Notes: generated by a model from the sequence alone, not told the origin. Counted from the stretch's first letter, positions 48,517 through 58,452 are shown. The stretch: DNA of 64,000 bases from Marinobacter sp. S0848L (GCF_023016065.1 NZ_JALKAQ010000002.1:248001-312000), one strand, 5' to 3'. A program made the numbers and translations.

Positions 48517-50600
48517 GCGTGTTGGGCCGTTTTAGCTTTAGGCAGGGCGACGAAGGCGACGGCGCGATGCAGGCCATTCCTGCGGGTGCATTGCTGTGGT
48601 TGATCGGCGCCTTTGCCTTGCTGCTCGCTCCCCAGTGGGATCGTCTGCCTTTGTGGTTGGTAGCCGCATGTGCGGTTTTGGCGGTGTGGCGTTGGTTGGC
48701 ACAACAAGGAAGATTTCGACTACCGGGCCGGTGGCTGAAGACCGGCGTGATGTTGGTGTTGGTTGCGGTGTATGTAACTACGGTGCAAGGCCGCTTTACC
48801 GTTGATACCGCAGCATCGTTTTTTGTGCTTGCCGTGGGTTTGAAATGGCTGGAAACCCGAACAGCACGGGATTTCTATGTTTTGTTTTTTATTTTGGTTT
48901 ATCTCGCGGCTGTCAATTTTCTGTTCCAGCAAAGCATTATTTGGGCGTTGATAACCTTTTCGGCCATCGGGTGTCTGCTGGTGGGGCTGCAAATTTTGAA
49001 TGCACCGGCGTTGCCGGGGCATGTCCGCGCAGGCTGGAAACGGTTAGGCTTGTTGTTACTGAAAACCCTGCCAATTGTTATTTTGCTCTTTGTGTTTTTC
49101 CCGCGAATGGCGCCGTTGTGGAGTGTGCCGCTGGTCTCGGGACAGGCCCGCAGCGGAATCTCGGATACCATGCGCCCCGGTGATATTTCGAATCTGGCTC
49201 AAAGTAGCGAAAGAGCCTTTCGCGTAACGTTTGGCGGAGAGAATCCGGATTACAGGGATCGTTATTGGCGCGGACTGATCCTTGATTATCTGGATGGCGA
49301 AACCTGGCGCCAGCGAGATAACGAACCCTTCCGGCGGCTAGGGCGGGTCGCGACCGACGGCGGGGCTGGCTCGCTGGCAGAGAACGAATACGATGTATTG
49401 ATGGAGCCAACAGATCAGCGCTGGGCCTTTACCCTTGAGAACTCAGTAGCGGCTTCAAACAATGTTTTTTCGGCCGGCGAGGATTTGTTTCGGTTTGAGA
49501 GACCGGCCGACAGCCCGATACGTTACCGGATGGCCTTGGCTGAAGCATCGAGCGCGTCGATGTTGGAGCTAAATCCTGTTCAGCGAAACCGCTATCTGCA
49601 ATTACCGCGCAGTGGCAATCCGCGAGCCCGGGCACTAGCCGAAGCCATGTCTGCTGATCTCAACCCTGCACAGTTGGTTGATGCGCTCATGCGCAGGTTC
49701 CGGGAACAGGCGTATTACTACACACTACGCCCACCGGCCATGCCAGAGGATGGCATAGACGCTTTACTGTTTGATGAAAAACGGGGTTTTTGTGCTCATT
49801 ACGCTGGGGCTTCAACCTTTCTGTTCAGAGCGGCTGGTATCCCGGCACGGGTTGTTGTCGGTTATCAGGGCGGTGACCCCGGAGCGGGAGGAGAGTATCT
49901 GATCGTGCGCCAATACGACGCACACGCCTGGGTTGAGGTGTGGTTGGAGGGGCGCGGCTGGGTGCGAGTCGATCCCACGGCGGCGATTGCCCCGAGCCGA
50001 ATAGAATCCGGGCTGAGAGATGCGGTAGAGGAGGAAGGCTCGTTTCTTGAAAATGATTTCACATCACTTCAGCGCTATCAGGATTTTGCGGCACTCCAGT
50101 GGGTTGGGCTTCAGCTCGACCGGATTAATTATCAGTGGCAACGCTGGGTAGTTGGTTATCAAGGTCAGAGCCAGTTAGATCTGATGTCCCGTTTGCCGGG
50201 CGGGATGGGGTTGAAGGAGCTGGGTTATCTCACGGCCGGAATTGTCGGTTTGGCGTTATTAATTGCCGGTGTTGTGTCGGGCCTGAGTCTTAAGTCCCGC
50301 GAGCGGCGTGACGGTTTTGGAAGAGCCTTGGACAGCTGGCGGCGTATCTGTCAGCAAGCCGGGGTGCCTGTGCGCGGTGGCGAAACCCCGATGGTGCAAG
50401 CCGAACGTTTAGCCCAGGCGCGGCCAGCCGTGGCGGAATCCGCAAGGACTTTTGCCCGGGCGGTTAACAGCCATTACTATAGACAACAGCCACTATCGCA
50501 GCGCGATGACGACTTGCAGCGACTCAAACGATTATTAAAAGCCATCCAACGTCAACTTCGACAGGACGGCCAACGACGTTCCACGGGCCCGGATAAATGA
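48513..50600 (+). CDS. tgpA: TgpA-type transmembrane transglutaminase-like protein
   Basis: 695 residues. The N-terminal part has about six membrane helices (residues 20-190). A periplasmic transglutaminase-core domain carries the Cys-His-Asp triad: Cys427 in KRGFCAHYAGAS, His471 in QYDAHAWVEV and Asp487 in VDPTAAIAP. A further helix lies near 573-595, and a cytosolic tail follows. In Pseudomonas TgpA is essential for growth, but its periplasmic substrate is not known to me. The gene overlaps DUF58 upstream and holB downstream by four bases each. Confidence 0.9.
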   Translation: MSVLGRFSFRQGDEGDGAMQAIPAGALLWLIGAFALLLAPQWDRLPLWLVAACAVLAVWRWLAQQGRFRLPGRWLKTGVMLVLVAVYVTTVQGRFTVDTAASFFVLAVGLKWLETRTARDFYVLFFILVYLAAVNFLFQQSIIWALITFSAIGCLLVGLQILNAPALPGHVRAGWKRLGLLLLKTLPIVILLFVFFPRMAPLWSVPLVSGQARSGISDTMRPGDISNLAQSSERAFRVTFGGENPDYRDRYWRGLILDYLDGETWRQRDNEPFRRLGRVATDGGAGSLAENEYDVLMEPTDQRWAFTLENSVAASNNVFSAGEDLFRFERPADSPIRYRMALAEASSASMLELNPVQRNRYLQLPRSGNPRARALAEAMSADLNPAQLVDALMRRFREQAYYYTLRPPAMPEDGIDALLFDEKRGFCAHYAGASTFLFRAAGIPARVVVGYQGGDPGAGGEYLIVRQYDAHAWVEVWLEGRGWVRVDPTAAIAPSRIESGLRDAVEEEGSFLENDFTSLQRYQDFAALQWVGLQLDRINYQWQRWVVGYQGQSQLDLMSRLPGGMGLKELGYLTAGIVGLALLIAGVVSGLSLKSRERRDGFGRALDSWRRICQQAGVPVRGGETPMVQAERLAQARPAVAESARTFARAVNSHYYRQQPLSQRDDDLQRLKRLLKAIQRQLRQDGQRRSTGPDK

Positions 50601-51628
50601 CGGATATAGCACAGGACATACCTTGGCTCGCTGATCACTGGCGAAGCATTCAGCAGCGCTTGGTTCAGGGGCGCCTGCCTCACGCTCTGTTGGTGGGTGG
50701 TGAAAGAGGTGTTGGTAAGCAGGCCTGGGCGAAAGCCGTTGGCGCGCTTCTTCTGTGTGAAGCCCCGAGCGGTATGGAGAACGGTTCACCGTTGGCGTGC
50801 GGGCACTGCAAACAATGTGAGCTTTTGGCAGCAGGAACTCATCCCGATTTGCGAGTCTACGCCCCTGAAAAATCACGGATGATCAAAGTTGATCAGATCC
50901 GTGCGTTGACCTCGTTTGCGGTGTCTTCGGCACAGGTCGCTCAACATAAGGTTGCCATCATAGACCGAGCGGACCAGCTAAACATTAATGCCGCCAACGC
51001 GTTGCTGAAAACCCTGGAAGAGCCGCAGCCAGATGTCACCTTGCTGTTGTTGCAGGAGAGCGGGCGACCCATTTTGCCGACGATTCGATCGCGCTGTCAG
51101 GCGCTTGCGTTGCCGCTTCCCACCGCCGAGCAGGCGAGCCGGTGGCTGGCGGCTAAGATGTCGAGCTTGGATGAAGATAAGCGGCCATCAGACCGGGACC
51201 TGGCGCGTAGCTTGTTGTTGTCCGGTAACGCGCCGCGCTTGGCACTTGAATACGCTACAGGCGAGTTTTTGTCCCTTCGGGATGCCGCTTTTGAGGCCTT
51301 CCGCCAATTCATGAAGGGGCAGGTCGGGGTAGGTGAGGCTGCAAAGAAATTTAAAGCCTTGGGCGTTGATGATGCGCTCGGGCTATTTGAAAGCTGGGCA
51401 GCAGATCTGGCGCGCTGCTGTGCCGGAGGAGAGGTGTCTGACCCCGAAACCGCAGACATGTTTGGTTATCTTGCCGGAAGTAATCCGGCTTGGCGTGCCC
51501 ATGAGTTGTTGGATAAAGTAAAAGAGAGCCGGGGCGCTGCGGTTTACAACGCGAGTCCTGAATTGGAAGCCAGCCAACTATTGATCGCCTGGCGCTCGTT
51601 GATGCCGGTGCGGCGCAAAGCAAGTTGA
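50597..51628 (+). CDS. holB: DNA polymerase III subunit delta'
   Basis: Clamp-loader stator subunit of 343 residues. The AAA+ fold includes a modified P-loop GERGVGKQ (about 35-42), the zinc module CGHCKQCELL (about 74-83), and NINAANALLKTLEEPQP, the block typical of delta'. The sensor 1 SRC motif (TIRSRCQAL) follows. It works with DnaX, encoded 45 kb away. It overlaps the tgpA gene by four bases. Confidence 0.93.
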   Translation: MTDIAQDIPWLADHWRSIQQRLVQGRLPHALLVGGERGVGKQAWAKAVGALLLCEAPSGMENGSPLACGHCKQCELLAAGTHPDLRVYAPEKSRMIKVDQIRALTSFAVSSAQVAQHKVAIIDRADQLNINAANALLKTLEEPQPDVTLLLLQESGRPILPTIRSRCQALALPLPTAEQASRWLAAKMSSLDEDKRPSDRDLARSLLLSGNAPRLALEYATGEFLSLRDAAFEAFRQFMKGQVGVGEAAKKFKALGVDDALGLFESWAADLARCCAGGEVSDPETADMFGYLAGSNPAWRAHELLDKVKESRGAAVYNASPELEASQLLIAWRSLMPVRRKAS

Positions 51629-51734
51629 GCTTTGTTTAAGATCAGCTGCTATGATTGTGAAATATCGGGAAATTCTTGGCGAAAAATAGCATAAAATAAC
51701 GTCTCGAAACTTTTAGCATTCAAAGGTGTTTGAT

Positions 51735-52085
51735 ATGGGCCCCGGATTCGGAGCACGCAGCGGTATACTGACCCTGACCATCAAAGATAAGGCGGTACTT
51801 TACGCCGCCTACATGCCGTACATCCGACAAGGCGGGTTATTCATACCCACCCAAAAGCAATATCAGCTGGGGGACGAAGTCTTCCTGTTGCTCAATCTGA
51901 TGGACGAGCCAGAGAAAATACCGGTCGCCGGAAAAGTGGTGTGGATTACGCCAAAAGGCGCTCAGGGCAACCGGGCTGCGGGTATTGGTGTTCAGTTTAA
52001 CGGTGATGATGAAACTGCGCGCACTAAAATTGAGTCATACCTTGCCGGTTCTTTGAGTTCAGATCGCCCCACGCACACGATGTAG
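51735..52085 (+). CDS. pilZ: Type IV pilus assembly protein PilZ
   Basis: 116 residues from the ATG at 51735 (AAAGG eight bases upstream; a GTG three codons earlier is less likely). The start MGPGFGARSGILTLTIKDKA and the YIRQGGLFIPT block match the type IV pilus PilZ protein rather than c-di-GMP-binding PilZ domains. The RxxxR and DxSxxG c-di-GMP motifs are absent, as expected for this class. It lies after holB as in Pseudomonas. Confidence 0.93.
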   Translation: MGPGFGARSGILTLTIKDKAVLYAAYMPYIRQGGLFIPTQKQYQLGDEVFLLLNLMDEPEKIPVAGKVVWITPKGAQGNRAAGIGVQFNGDDETARTKIESYLAGSLSSDRPTHTM

Positions 52086-52095
52086 GATTTTCTAG

Positions 52096-53016
52096 ATGAA
52101 TGATGCCGTGTTAGCTGGCAGCAGGCTCGCGAATCCGGCCGGTTGCCGGGAAGCACACTGGCCCCTGCAATACATTGAGCTGGCGGGTCTTAACTGGCCG
52201 GCTAAAAACGCTTCGGAAACTCACCCTCCCATTCTTATGGTGCATGGCTGGCTGGACAATGCCATGACCTTCGCCCGTTTGGCTCCGGCCATTTCGGAAG
52301 TGGCAGATGTGTATGGCATTGATATGGCCGGGCACGGCCATTCTCAGCATCGGCCTCCCGGATATGGCTACTGGTTGACCGACTATGTTGCTGACCTGTG
52401 TGAACTCATTGATGTTCATTTCACCAAGGGCGGCGAACAGCCGCTGGATCTGGTTGGCCACTCTTTAGGCGGCATTGTCTGTGCGCTCTACGCTGCGGCT
52501 TTTCCCGAGCGGGTCCGGCGGTTGGTCATGATAGACAGCATCGGCGCATTAAGCCGCCCGGCGAAAGAAACCGTTCCGCAACTGCGTCGCGCCTTGCAGA
52601 AAAAACGAAGCGGTTCAGCGCCTCCTGCGGTCTATTCTTCGATTGAGACAGCCGCAAAGATTCGGGAAGGGGGACTCAGTCCGTTAAGTCCGGAAGCGGC
52701 CGCTACTCTGGTACCGCGAAACATGCGAGAGCATCCAGATGGCTTTGTCTGGAGAACGGATTCGCGCCTGAGGCACCCGACCGCCCTGATGATGACCGAA
52801 GAGCAGGTGCACGCATCGTTGTCGGTGCTGACGGTTCCGACTTTATTCGTTCGAGCGCAGGAGGGGTTGCTGGCCGGTCGAAAAGGTGTGGATAAGCGGA
52901 TTGAATTAATTCCCGATTTAACCACCGTGGAAGTGCCCGGCGGGCATCATTGTCATCTTGATGGTGACACGGCGCCGGTCGCTTCTGCGATAAAAAGGTT
53001 CCTATTTAATGTGTGA
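52096..53016 (+). CDS. Alpha/beta hydrolase
   Basis: 306 residues. Hydrolase-fold motifs are MVHGWLDNAMTF (oxyanion region near residue 48), the nucleophile elbow VGHSLGG with Ser near residue 122, and a C-terminal GGHHCHLDGD that holds the catalytic His. No signal peptide is visible. The first 30 residues are variable. It starts 10 bases after pilZ and overlaps the DUF4892 gene by eight bases. The substrate (an ester or an epoxide) is unknown. Confidence 0.85.
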   Translation: MNDAVLAGSRLANPAGCREAHWPLQYIELAGLNWPAKNASETHPPILMVHGWLDNAMTFARLAPAISEVADVYGIDMAGHGHSQHRPPGYGYWLTDYVADLCELIDVHFTKGGEQPLDLVGHSLGGIVCALYAAAFPERVRRLVMIDSIGALSRPAKETVPQLRRALQKKRSGSAPPAVYSSIETAAKIREGGLSPLSPEAAATLVPRNMREHPDGFVWRTDSRLRHPTALMMTEEQVHASLSVLTVPTLFVRAQEGLLAGRKGVDKRIELIPDLTTVEVPGGHHCHLDGDTAPVASAIKRFLFNV

Positions 53017-53923
53017 GTCTGTGCGATTTCGTTGTCTGCAAAGCCTCGTCGCTGTTGTCTTGCTTGGGCTTTCGTGGGCTGCTGCTGCCGATTCTTTTCG
53101 GGAAGCGCCCGAAGCCTTTCCTCAGTCCCGGCTCCAGTTAACCAAGCCCATTGAGTCTTCGGGCCACTTGGTGCTGTTTAGTCCAACCCGGGAAGTGAGG
53201 AATGAAATTCGCTCCAAAGTAATGGCTCGTTTACCCGTTCGTGGAGAGGGACTGTTGTACGAGATTAGTCGTGATGCCAGTCGCCATGACGCGCGAAACC
53301 ATTATTTGAAGCGGTTGCAGGCCCGCGGGGCTCAGGTGCTTTTCGAGTGTTCCGGCATCAATTGCGGCAGGAGTAACGTGTGGGCGAATCAGGTCTTTGA
53401 ACAGCCGAAATTACTGGGACGGGATACTGAGCAGGATTACTTCGTGGTGGCCGCATTGGATGAACAGGGGCGGCAATGGCTGACCTCGGTATATACCGTC
53501 ACGCGTGGTAATTTGCGGGAATATGTTTGGGTCGAGCATTTGAACGTTACCGGCGGTGCAGTCATCCCGGGCTTTGAAGCCGGTAACGGTCGAGTTCAAG
53601 GCCCGGTGATTGTGCCTTGGCAGGGTGGCATTACATACCGGTTTGATTTCACATCCGGCGATAGGCGGCAGTTATTAGCCTGGAGTGAGCAAGCGGAAAC
53701 CGAAGTGGTTTTGGTGGCGTTTTCCGAGCTCGCTAATGAAGAAAGCTTCGAGGATTCCGTTGAGCGCTCCCGGCAGGCCGCAGATTCGTTTGCCGATTTG
53801 TTGAGTAAAATCGGCGTTTCACGCAGCCAGATACAAATCATACCGGCAGGGTCGGCCGTACAGGCGATTGCTCCAGAGAGATCCGGTAACCGAATTGAAG
53901 TCGTCGTGATCAAGAGGCCGTAA
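53009..53923 (+). CDS. DUF4892 family exported protein
   Basis: 304 residues with an N-terminal signal peptide (LVAVVLLGLSWAAAADS). A region of about 140 residues resembles DUF4892 (LQARGAQVLFECSGINCGRSN near residues 98-118, then DYFVVAALDEQGRQW). The C-terminal part (about 210-304) contains VLVAFSELANEESFEDSVERS and ends in a strand-helix-strand pattern that is OmpA-like in parts. The start lies inside the previous gene and the stop is 2 bases from the patatin gene, so the three are one transcription unit. Its function is unknown. Confidence 0.78.
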   Translation: MCESVRFRCLQSLVAVVLLGLSWAAAADSFREAPEAFPQSRLQLTKPIESSGHLVLFSPTREVRNEIRSKVMARLPVRGEGLLYEISRDASRHDARNHYLKRLQARGAQVLFECSGINCGRSNVWANQVFEQPKLLGRDTEQDYFVVAALDEQGRQWLTSVYTVTRGNLREYVWVEHLNVTGGAVIPGFEAGNGRVQGPVIVPWQGGITYRFDFTSGDRRQLLAWSEQAETEVVLVAFSELANEESFEDSVERSRQAADSFADLLSKIGVSRSQIQIIPAGSAVQAIAPERSGNRIEVVVIKRP

Positions 53924-53925
53924 TC

Positions 53926-55146
53926 ATGTCAGAGAAGGACAAGCCTGGGTCGGACAGCGGTTCTGATGACAACCGACCTGCACAAGACGCTGTCAGGGCC
54001 ATTGTTGAAAGTTCCGCGGTTTCACCACCGTCGCCTGGCAACCGGCAAACGGGTAACGGCAAAACTGTTGCTTTGACACTCGGCAGTGGTGGCGCGCGAG
54101 GCTATGCCCATATCGGCGCAATTGAGGTGCTGCATGAACGCGGCTACAAGATCATTGCGATATCCGGTTGCTCAATGGGCGCTCTGGTCGGCGGAATGTA
54201 TGCTGCCGGCAAGCTGCAAGAGTATAAAGACTGGGTAACCGGGCTGGGGCAGTTTGATGTGCTTAAACTGCTGGATGTGACCTTTACGTCGATTGGGGCC
54301 ATTCGCGGAGAGAAAGTCTTTTCGGTAGTGCGGGATATTTTGGGCGATACGCGCATTGAAGATTTGCCAATGTCCTACACGGCTGTGGCGACCGATCTGC
54401 TTGCTCACAAAGAGATATGGTTTCAGGAAGGACCATTGGATCAGGCCATTCGCGCTTCCATTGCGATTCCCAGTGTTGTGACACCATTGGTGCTTAATGG
54501 TCGGGTTTTGGTAGACGGCGCTTTGCTGAATCCACTCCCCATTATTCCCACCATTTCGGCCCACGCGGATCTTGTGATGGCCGTAAACCTCAGCGGTGAA
54601 GATGACAAGCAACGGCGTATACCCGATGCGGCGTTTTCATTTAATGACGACGACGGAAGCGATATTGAAGAGTGGGTTGGGGCGATGAGGGACAAAGCTT
54701 CCCGTTGGTTTGACTGGGATGCGATTAAATCGCTCACCACCCGTAACCCGAGAGGTGACGAGTCACCGGAAGACAAAATCAGCCGGGAGATCGCGAAGAG
54801 AACGGCGGAAGAGAACAGGAAGATCGAACCGAAGGCCAAAGAAGAGGAGCGCATTCAGAATAGGGCGAAGCAGAAAGAGGAACATCCCACGATTGATTGG
54901 GACAAGCTGGGCATTGGTAAGTTTGATGTGATGAACCTGACCATCGAAACGATGCAAAGTGCTTTGGTTCAGTACAAGATCGCGGGTTATCCGCCAGATC
55001 TGCTCGTGAATATCCCCAAGAACGCGAGTCGAAGTTACGACTACCATAAAGCGCCGGAACTAATTCGCTTGGGGCGCGAACGAATGATTGCGGCGCTGGA
55101 TCGGTTTGAGGAAAGCCGCAGCAGTTCCGGCCCTCTGGCGCTTTAA
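53926..55146 (+). CDS. Patatin-like phospholipase (RssA-type)
   Basis: 406 residues. The Ser-Asp patatin dyad is present: oxyanion loop GSGGARG (53-59), nucleophile GCSMG with Ser83, and the catalytic Asp in VDGALLNPLP. The N-terminal 45 residues are low-complexity and the region near 290-330 is a charged coiled-coil-like stretch (EIAKRTAEENRKIEPKA). No signal peptide is seen. It begins 2 bases after the DUF4892 gene. The phospholipid substrate is unknown. Confidence 0.87.
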   Translation: MSEKDKPGSDSGSDDNRPAQDAVRAIVESSAVSPPSPGNRQTGNGKTVALTLGSGGARGYAHIGAIEVLHERGYKIIAISGCSMGALVGGMYAAGKLQEYKDWVTGLGQFDVLKLLDVTFTSIGAIRGEKVFSVVRDILGDTRIEDLPMSYTAVATDLLAHKEIWFQEGPLDQAIRASIAIPSVVTPLVLNGRVLVDGALLNPLPIIPTISAHADLVMAVNLSGEDDKQRRIPDAAFSFNDDDGSDIEEWVGAMRDKASRWFDWDAIKSLTTRNPRGDESPEDKISREIAKRTAEENRKIEPKAKEEERIQNRAKQKEEHPTIDWDKLGIGKFDVMNLTIETMQSALVQYKIAGYPPDLLVNIPKNASRSYDYHKAPELIRLGRERMIAALDRFEESRSSSGPLAL

Positions 55147-55159
55147 GCGCCTGTGATGC

Positions 55160-55188
55160 TGCAGTTGTTCGTTCAATCAGCGTATAAT
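55160..55188 (+). promoter_or_regulatory. Possible promoter of prmB-aroC
   Basis: A perfect TATAAT (55183-55188) is followed by GCGGCGC. The -35 position holds only TGCAGT (55160-55165, spacing 17), a poor match, so strength is uncertain. Confidence 0.4.
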
Positions 55189-55225
55189 GCGGCGCTAAAT
55201 AACCCTCGATCAGGAATGTTTTTTT

Positions 55226-56131
55226 GTGACTAGCCCCGTAGATGACCTGCACACCATCCGTGATTTGTTGCGCTATGCCGCTTCGCGTTTCGCGGCATCG
55301 CCTCTCTATTTCGGTCACGGCACTGACAACGTGTGGGATGAAGCGGTTCAGCTAGTGCTTCGCAGTGTTCACCTGCCGTTGGAAAACAACAATATCTTCC
55401 TGGATGCACGGCTAACCCGGTCAGAAAGGGATCTGATTCTGAATCGTATCGATCGTCGCATCAACGAGCGCATGCCGATTGCCTATTTGTTGGGCGAGGG
55501 TTGGTTTATGGGAATGCCGTTCAATGTCGATGAGCGGGTTTTGGTTCCGCGATCTCCTTTGGGAGAGTTGCTCGAAAACGGTTTGCAGCCATGGTTGGGT
55601 GAGGCTGACGTTCAGCGTGTGCTGGATTTGTGTACGGGCAGCGGATGCATCGGGATTGGTGCAGCGACGGTATTTGACGAAGCAGAAGTCACTCTGTCTG
55701 ATATATCTGAAGACGCGCTGGCGGTGGCAGAATCGAACATTGAGCTACACGGCCTCCAAGGCCGAGTGCACGCAGTCCGCTCGGATGTGTTCACCAACAT
55801 TGAAGGCCGCTACGATGTGATTCTGAGCAATCCGCCTTATGTAGATGCTGAAGACATGGCGGATATGCCCGAAGAGTATCGACACGAGCCGGAACTTGGG
55901 TTAGCGGCGGGGCATGACGGGCTGGATATTGCGCACCGTATTATCGCCGAGGCCGCGGATCACCTAACGGAAAGCGGTTTGTTAATTGTCGAAGTGGGCA
56001 ACTCTTGGGGCGCGATGGATGATGCCTATCCGGATCTGCCGTTGGTTTGGCTCGAGTTCGAAAGTGGCGGCGATGGCGTATTCCTCATTACTGCCCGTGA
56101 TCTTCGCGAATGGCAGGCAAGCAAGTCTTAA
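55226..56131 (+). CDS. prmB: Ribosomal protein L3 N5-glutamine methyltransferase PrmB
   Basis: Methylates a Gln of ribosomal protein L3 using S-adenosylmethionine. 301 residues from a GTG start. Class I methyltransferase motifs are present: [13 protein letters not shown] (SAM-binding, about 132-144), ADLS-like [11 protein letters not shown], and [13 protein letters not shown] with the catalytic NPPY block (about 197-209). The N-terminal helical part and the [20 protein letters not shown] segment fit PrmB rather than PrmC. aroC follows 36 bases later, the usual order. Confidence 0.92.
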   Translation: MTSPVDDLHTIRDLLRYAASRFAASPLYFGHGTDNVWDEAVQLVLRSVHLPLENNNIFLDARLTRSERDLILNRIDRRINERMPIAYLLGEGWFMGMPFNVDERVLVPRSPLGELLENGLQPWLGEADVQRVLDLCTGSGCIGIGAATVFDEAEVTLSDISEDALAVAESNIELHGLQGRVHAVRSDVFTNIEGRYDVILSNPPYVDAEDMADMPEEYRHEPELGLAAGHDGLDIAHRIIAEAADHLTESGLLIVEVGNSWGAMDDAYPDLPLVWLEFESGGDGVFLITARDLREWQASKS

Positions 56132-56167
56132 TTCTGTTTTTATAAAACTTCAATAAAGTGCTGAAAT

Positions 56168-57262
56168 ATGTCGGGAAATACTTTCGGAAAGCTGTTTACG
56201 GTCACTACCTTCGGTGAAAGCCACGGCGCCGCGTTAGGCTGCATCATTGACGGGTGTCCGCCGGGGCTCGAGCTGTCAGAAGCGGACATGCAGGCTGATC
56301 TGGATCGCCGAAAACCGGGTACTTCCCGCCATACCACTCAGCGTCGTGAAGCGGATGAGGTTCGAATTCTGTCGGGAGTGTTTGAAGGTAAAACCACCGG
56401 CACGCCAATCGGGTTGATTATCGAAAACACCGATCAGCGCTCCAAGGATTACTCCAAGATTTCTGAGCAGTTTCGTCCGGCCCACGCTGATTACACGTAC
56501 CACCATAAGTACGGCAACCGGGATTACCGTGGCGGCGGCCGTTCTTCAGCCCGCGAAACGGCAATGCGTGTGGCAGCCGGTGCTGTGGCTCGAAAGTTTC
56601 TGGAGCAACGCCTCGGCATTCGGATCCGCGGGTACTTGTCCCAGTTAGGCCCCATTAAAGTTGAAAAGCTGGATTGGGAACAGATTCACCAGAACCCGTT
56701 TTTCTGTCCGGATGCTGACAAGGTGCCGGAAATGGAAGCCTACATGGACGCCTTGCGAAAAGAGGGTGACTCCATCGGTGCTCGCATCAGTGTTGTGGCA
56801 GAGGGTGTGCCACCGGGGCTGGGCGAGCCGATCTTTGATCGTTTGGATGCTGACCTGGCTCATGCCTTGATGAGCATTAATGCTGTTAAAGGCGTGGAAA
56901 TTGGTGCCGGTTTCGGCTGCGTTGAGCAAAAAGGTACAGAGCACCGGGATGAACTAACACCGGAAGGCTTTCTGTCAAACGAGGCGGGCGGGGTTCTTGG
57001 CGGTATTTCGTCAGGGCAGCCCATCGTTGCCAGTATTGCCTTAAAGCCGACTTCCAGTCTGCGTTTGCCCGGGCGAAGCATTGACGTACACGGCAATCCG
57101 GTTGAGGTGATTACAACCGGTCGTCACGACCCTTGTGTTGGTATTCGGGCGACCCCGATTGCTGAAGCCATGATGGCCATTACTCTGTTGGATCATTACC
57201 TACGTCATCGCGCTCAAAATGGCGATGTCGAGGTAGCCACTCCGGTTATCGGCCAGCTCTGA
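56168..57262 (+). CDS. aroC: Chorismate synthase
   Basis: Last step of the shikimate pathway, from 5-enolpyruvylshikimate 3-phosphate to chorismate with reduced FMN. 364 residues. The family blocks [18 protein letters not shown] (residues 17-34), the [20 protein letters not shown] stretch and [17 protein letters not shown] are intact. Its ribosome site is weak (CTGAAAT). It supplies chorismate for pabB elsewhere in the window. Its stop lies 18 bases before the ATC start of the MFS transporter. Confidence 0.96.
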   Translation: MSGNTFGKLFTVTTFGESHGAALGCIIDGCPPGLELSEADMQADLDRRKPGTSRHTTQRREADEVRILSGVFEGKTTGTPIGLIIENTDQRSKDYSKISEQFRPAHADYTYHHKYGNRDYRGGGRSSARETAMRVAAGAVARKFLEQRLGIRIRGYLSQLGPIKVEKLDWEQIHQNPFFCPDADKVPEMEAYMDALRKEGDSIGARISVVAEGVPPGLGEPIFDRLDADLAHALMSINAVKGVEIGAGFGCVEQKGTEHRDELTPEGFLSNEAGGVLGGISSGQPIVASIALKPTSSLRLPGRSIDVHGNPVEVITTGRHDPCVGIRATPIAEAMMAITLLDHYLRHRAQNGDVEVATPVIGQL

Positions 57263-57280
57263 TCATAAGGAGGCGACACC

Positions 57281-58423
57281 ATCTACTGGCGGCTGTCTAA
57301 CCTCTACTTCTGGTTCTTTGCCCTCTTAGGAGGGCTTTTGCCTTACTGGTCCCTCTATCTGGAGGGGCAGGGCTTTTCCTATCTGCAAATCGCCACGCTC
57401 ATGGCGACCATCCAGCTAACCAAAATTGTAGCTCCCAGTTTGTGGGGATGGCTAGGCGACCGGACCGGGCAGCGTGTTCGTCTGGTTCGCTTTGGCGCTA
57501 TTACAGGCTCATTGTTCTTTGCGGGCGTGTTTCTGGAGCCGGGCTTCTACGGCCTGTTGTTGGTTATGTTGGTCTTCACCTTCTTCTGGAATGCCATTCT
57601 TCCGCTCTATGAAGTTATTACCTTGCGGGTGCTGGGCGCGCAGAGAGAAAAATATGGCAAAGTTCGCCTTTGGGGATCGGTGGGTTTTATCGGTGCGGTC
57701 GCGCTGGTTGGCGCGTTGTTGGAGTGGCTGCCGATTGAATACCTTCCATGGCTGCTGTTACCGGTGTTTGCCGGCATCGCCGTTTCAGCGTTTTTGATAC
57801 CGTCAGACCGTGGTGAGCTTAAGCAGCGTGCGCCCAGGGGTAGCTTGAAGGCGATTGTCACCCACCCGGCGGTGATTGCATTCTTTGCGATGAACTTTCT
57901 GTTGCAGGTGTCCCATGGGGCCTATTACACCTTCTTCAGCATTCACCTTGAGCAACATGGCTACGGTAAATTATCCATCGGCATGCTGTGGTCGCTCGGT
58001 GTGATTGCGGAAATCGTACTGTTCCTGTTTTTGCATCGGCTAACCCGGCGGTTATCTGTCCGGCAGGTCGTGCTTGGCGCATTAGTCCTGACCTTGATTC
58101 GCTGGGCCCTTATTGCCGAACTGACGGCCGTTGTTCCAATTCTGATTTTTGCTCAACTGCTGCACGCCGCGTCTTACGGTGTCTTGCACGCGGTTTCGGT
58201 TCAGTACGTTCAGGGGTTCTTCGGCAAGCATCACCATGGCCAAGGGCAGGCATTGTATAGCGGATTGACGTTCGGTGCGGGTGGCGCGCTCGGTGCGTGG
58301 ATGTCTGGATTTCTGGTGGATGGCTACAGCACGACCGCGGCGTTCTGGGGCGGTGCAGTCGCTATGGCTGTTGCGATCGTTGTGACTTGGTGGGGGCTGA
58401 AACCGCCGCCCGATCAAGCATAG
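57281..58423 (+). CDS. MFS transporter (HcaT-like, 3-phenylpropionate permease family), apparent ATC start codon
   Basis: 380-residue integral membrane protein with about 12 helices. The region LPYWSLYLEGQGFS, then LMATIQLTKIVAPSLWGWLGD, with WGWLGDRTGQR as the MFS loop 2-3 motif, places it in the HcaT/PPP permease family. The frame opens at 57269 after a stop. The only start codons before the helix 1 core are a TTG at 57338, inside the first helix, and an ATC at 57281. The ATC is preceded by a full AAGGAGG seven bases upstream, and the reading IYWRLSNLYFWFFALLG matches the usual family N-terminus (M-YWRL). I therefore start at ATC. A sequencing error (ATG) is possible. Confidence 0.83.
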   Translation: MYWRLSNLYFWFFALLGGLLPYWSLYLEGQGFSYLQIATLMATIQLTKIVAPSLWGWLGDRTGQRVRLVRFGAITGSLFFAGVFLEPGFYGLLLVMLVFTFFWNAILPLYEVITLRVLGAQREKYGKVRLWGSVGFIGAVALVGALLEWLPIEYLPWLLLPVFAGIAVSAFLIPSDRGELKQRAPRGSLKAIVTHPAVIAFFAMNFLLQVSHGAYYTFFSIHLEQHGYGKLSIGMLWSLGVIAEIVLFLFLHRLTRRLSVRQVVLGALVLTLIRWALIAELTAVVPILIFAQLLHAASYGVLHAVSVQYVQGFFGKHHHGQGQALYSGLTFGAGGALGAWMSGFLVDGYSTTAAFWGGAVAMAVAIVVTWWGLKPPPDQA

Positions 58424-58452
58424 GCAATGGGCTTAATGTTTGTTTCCATCTT

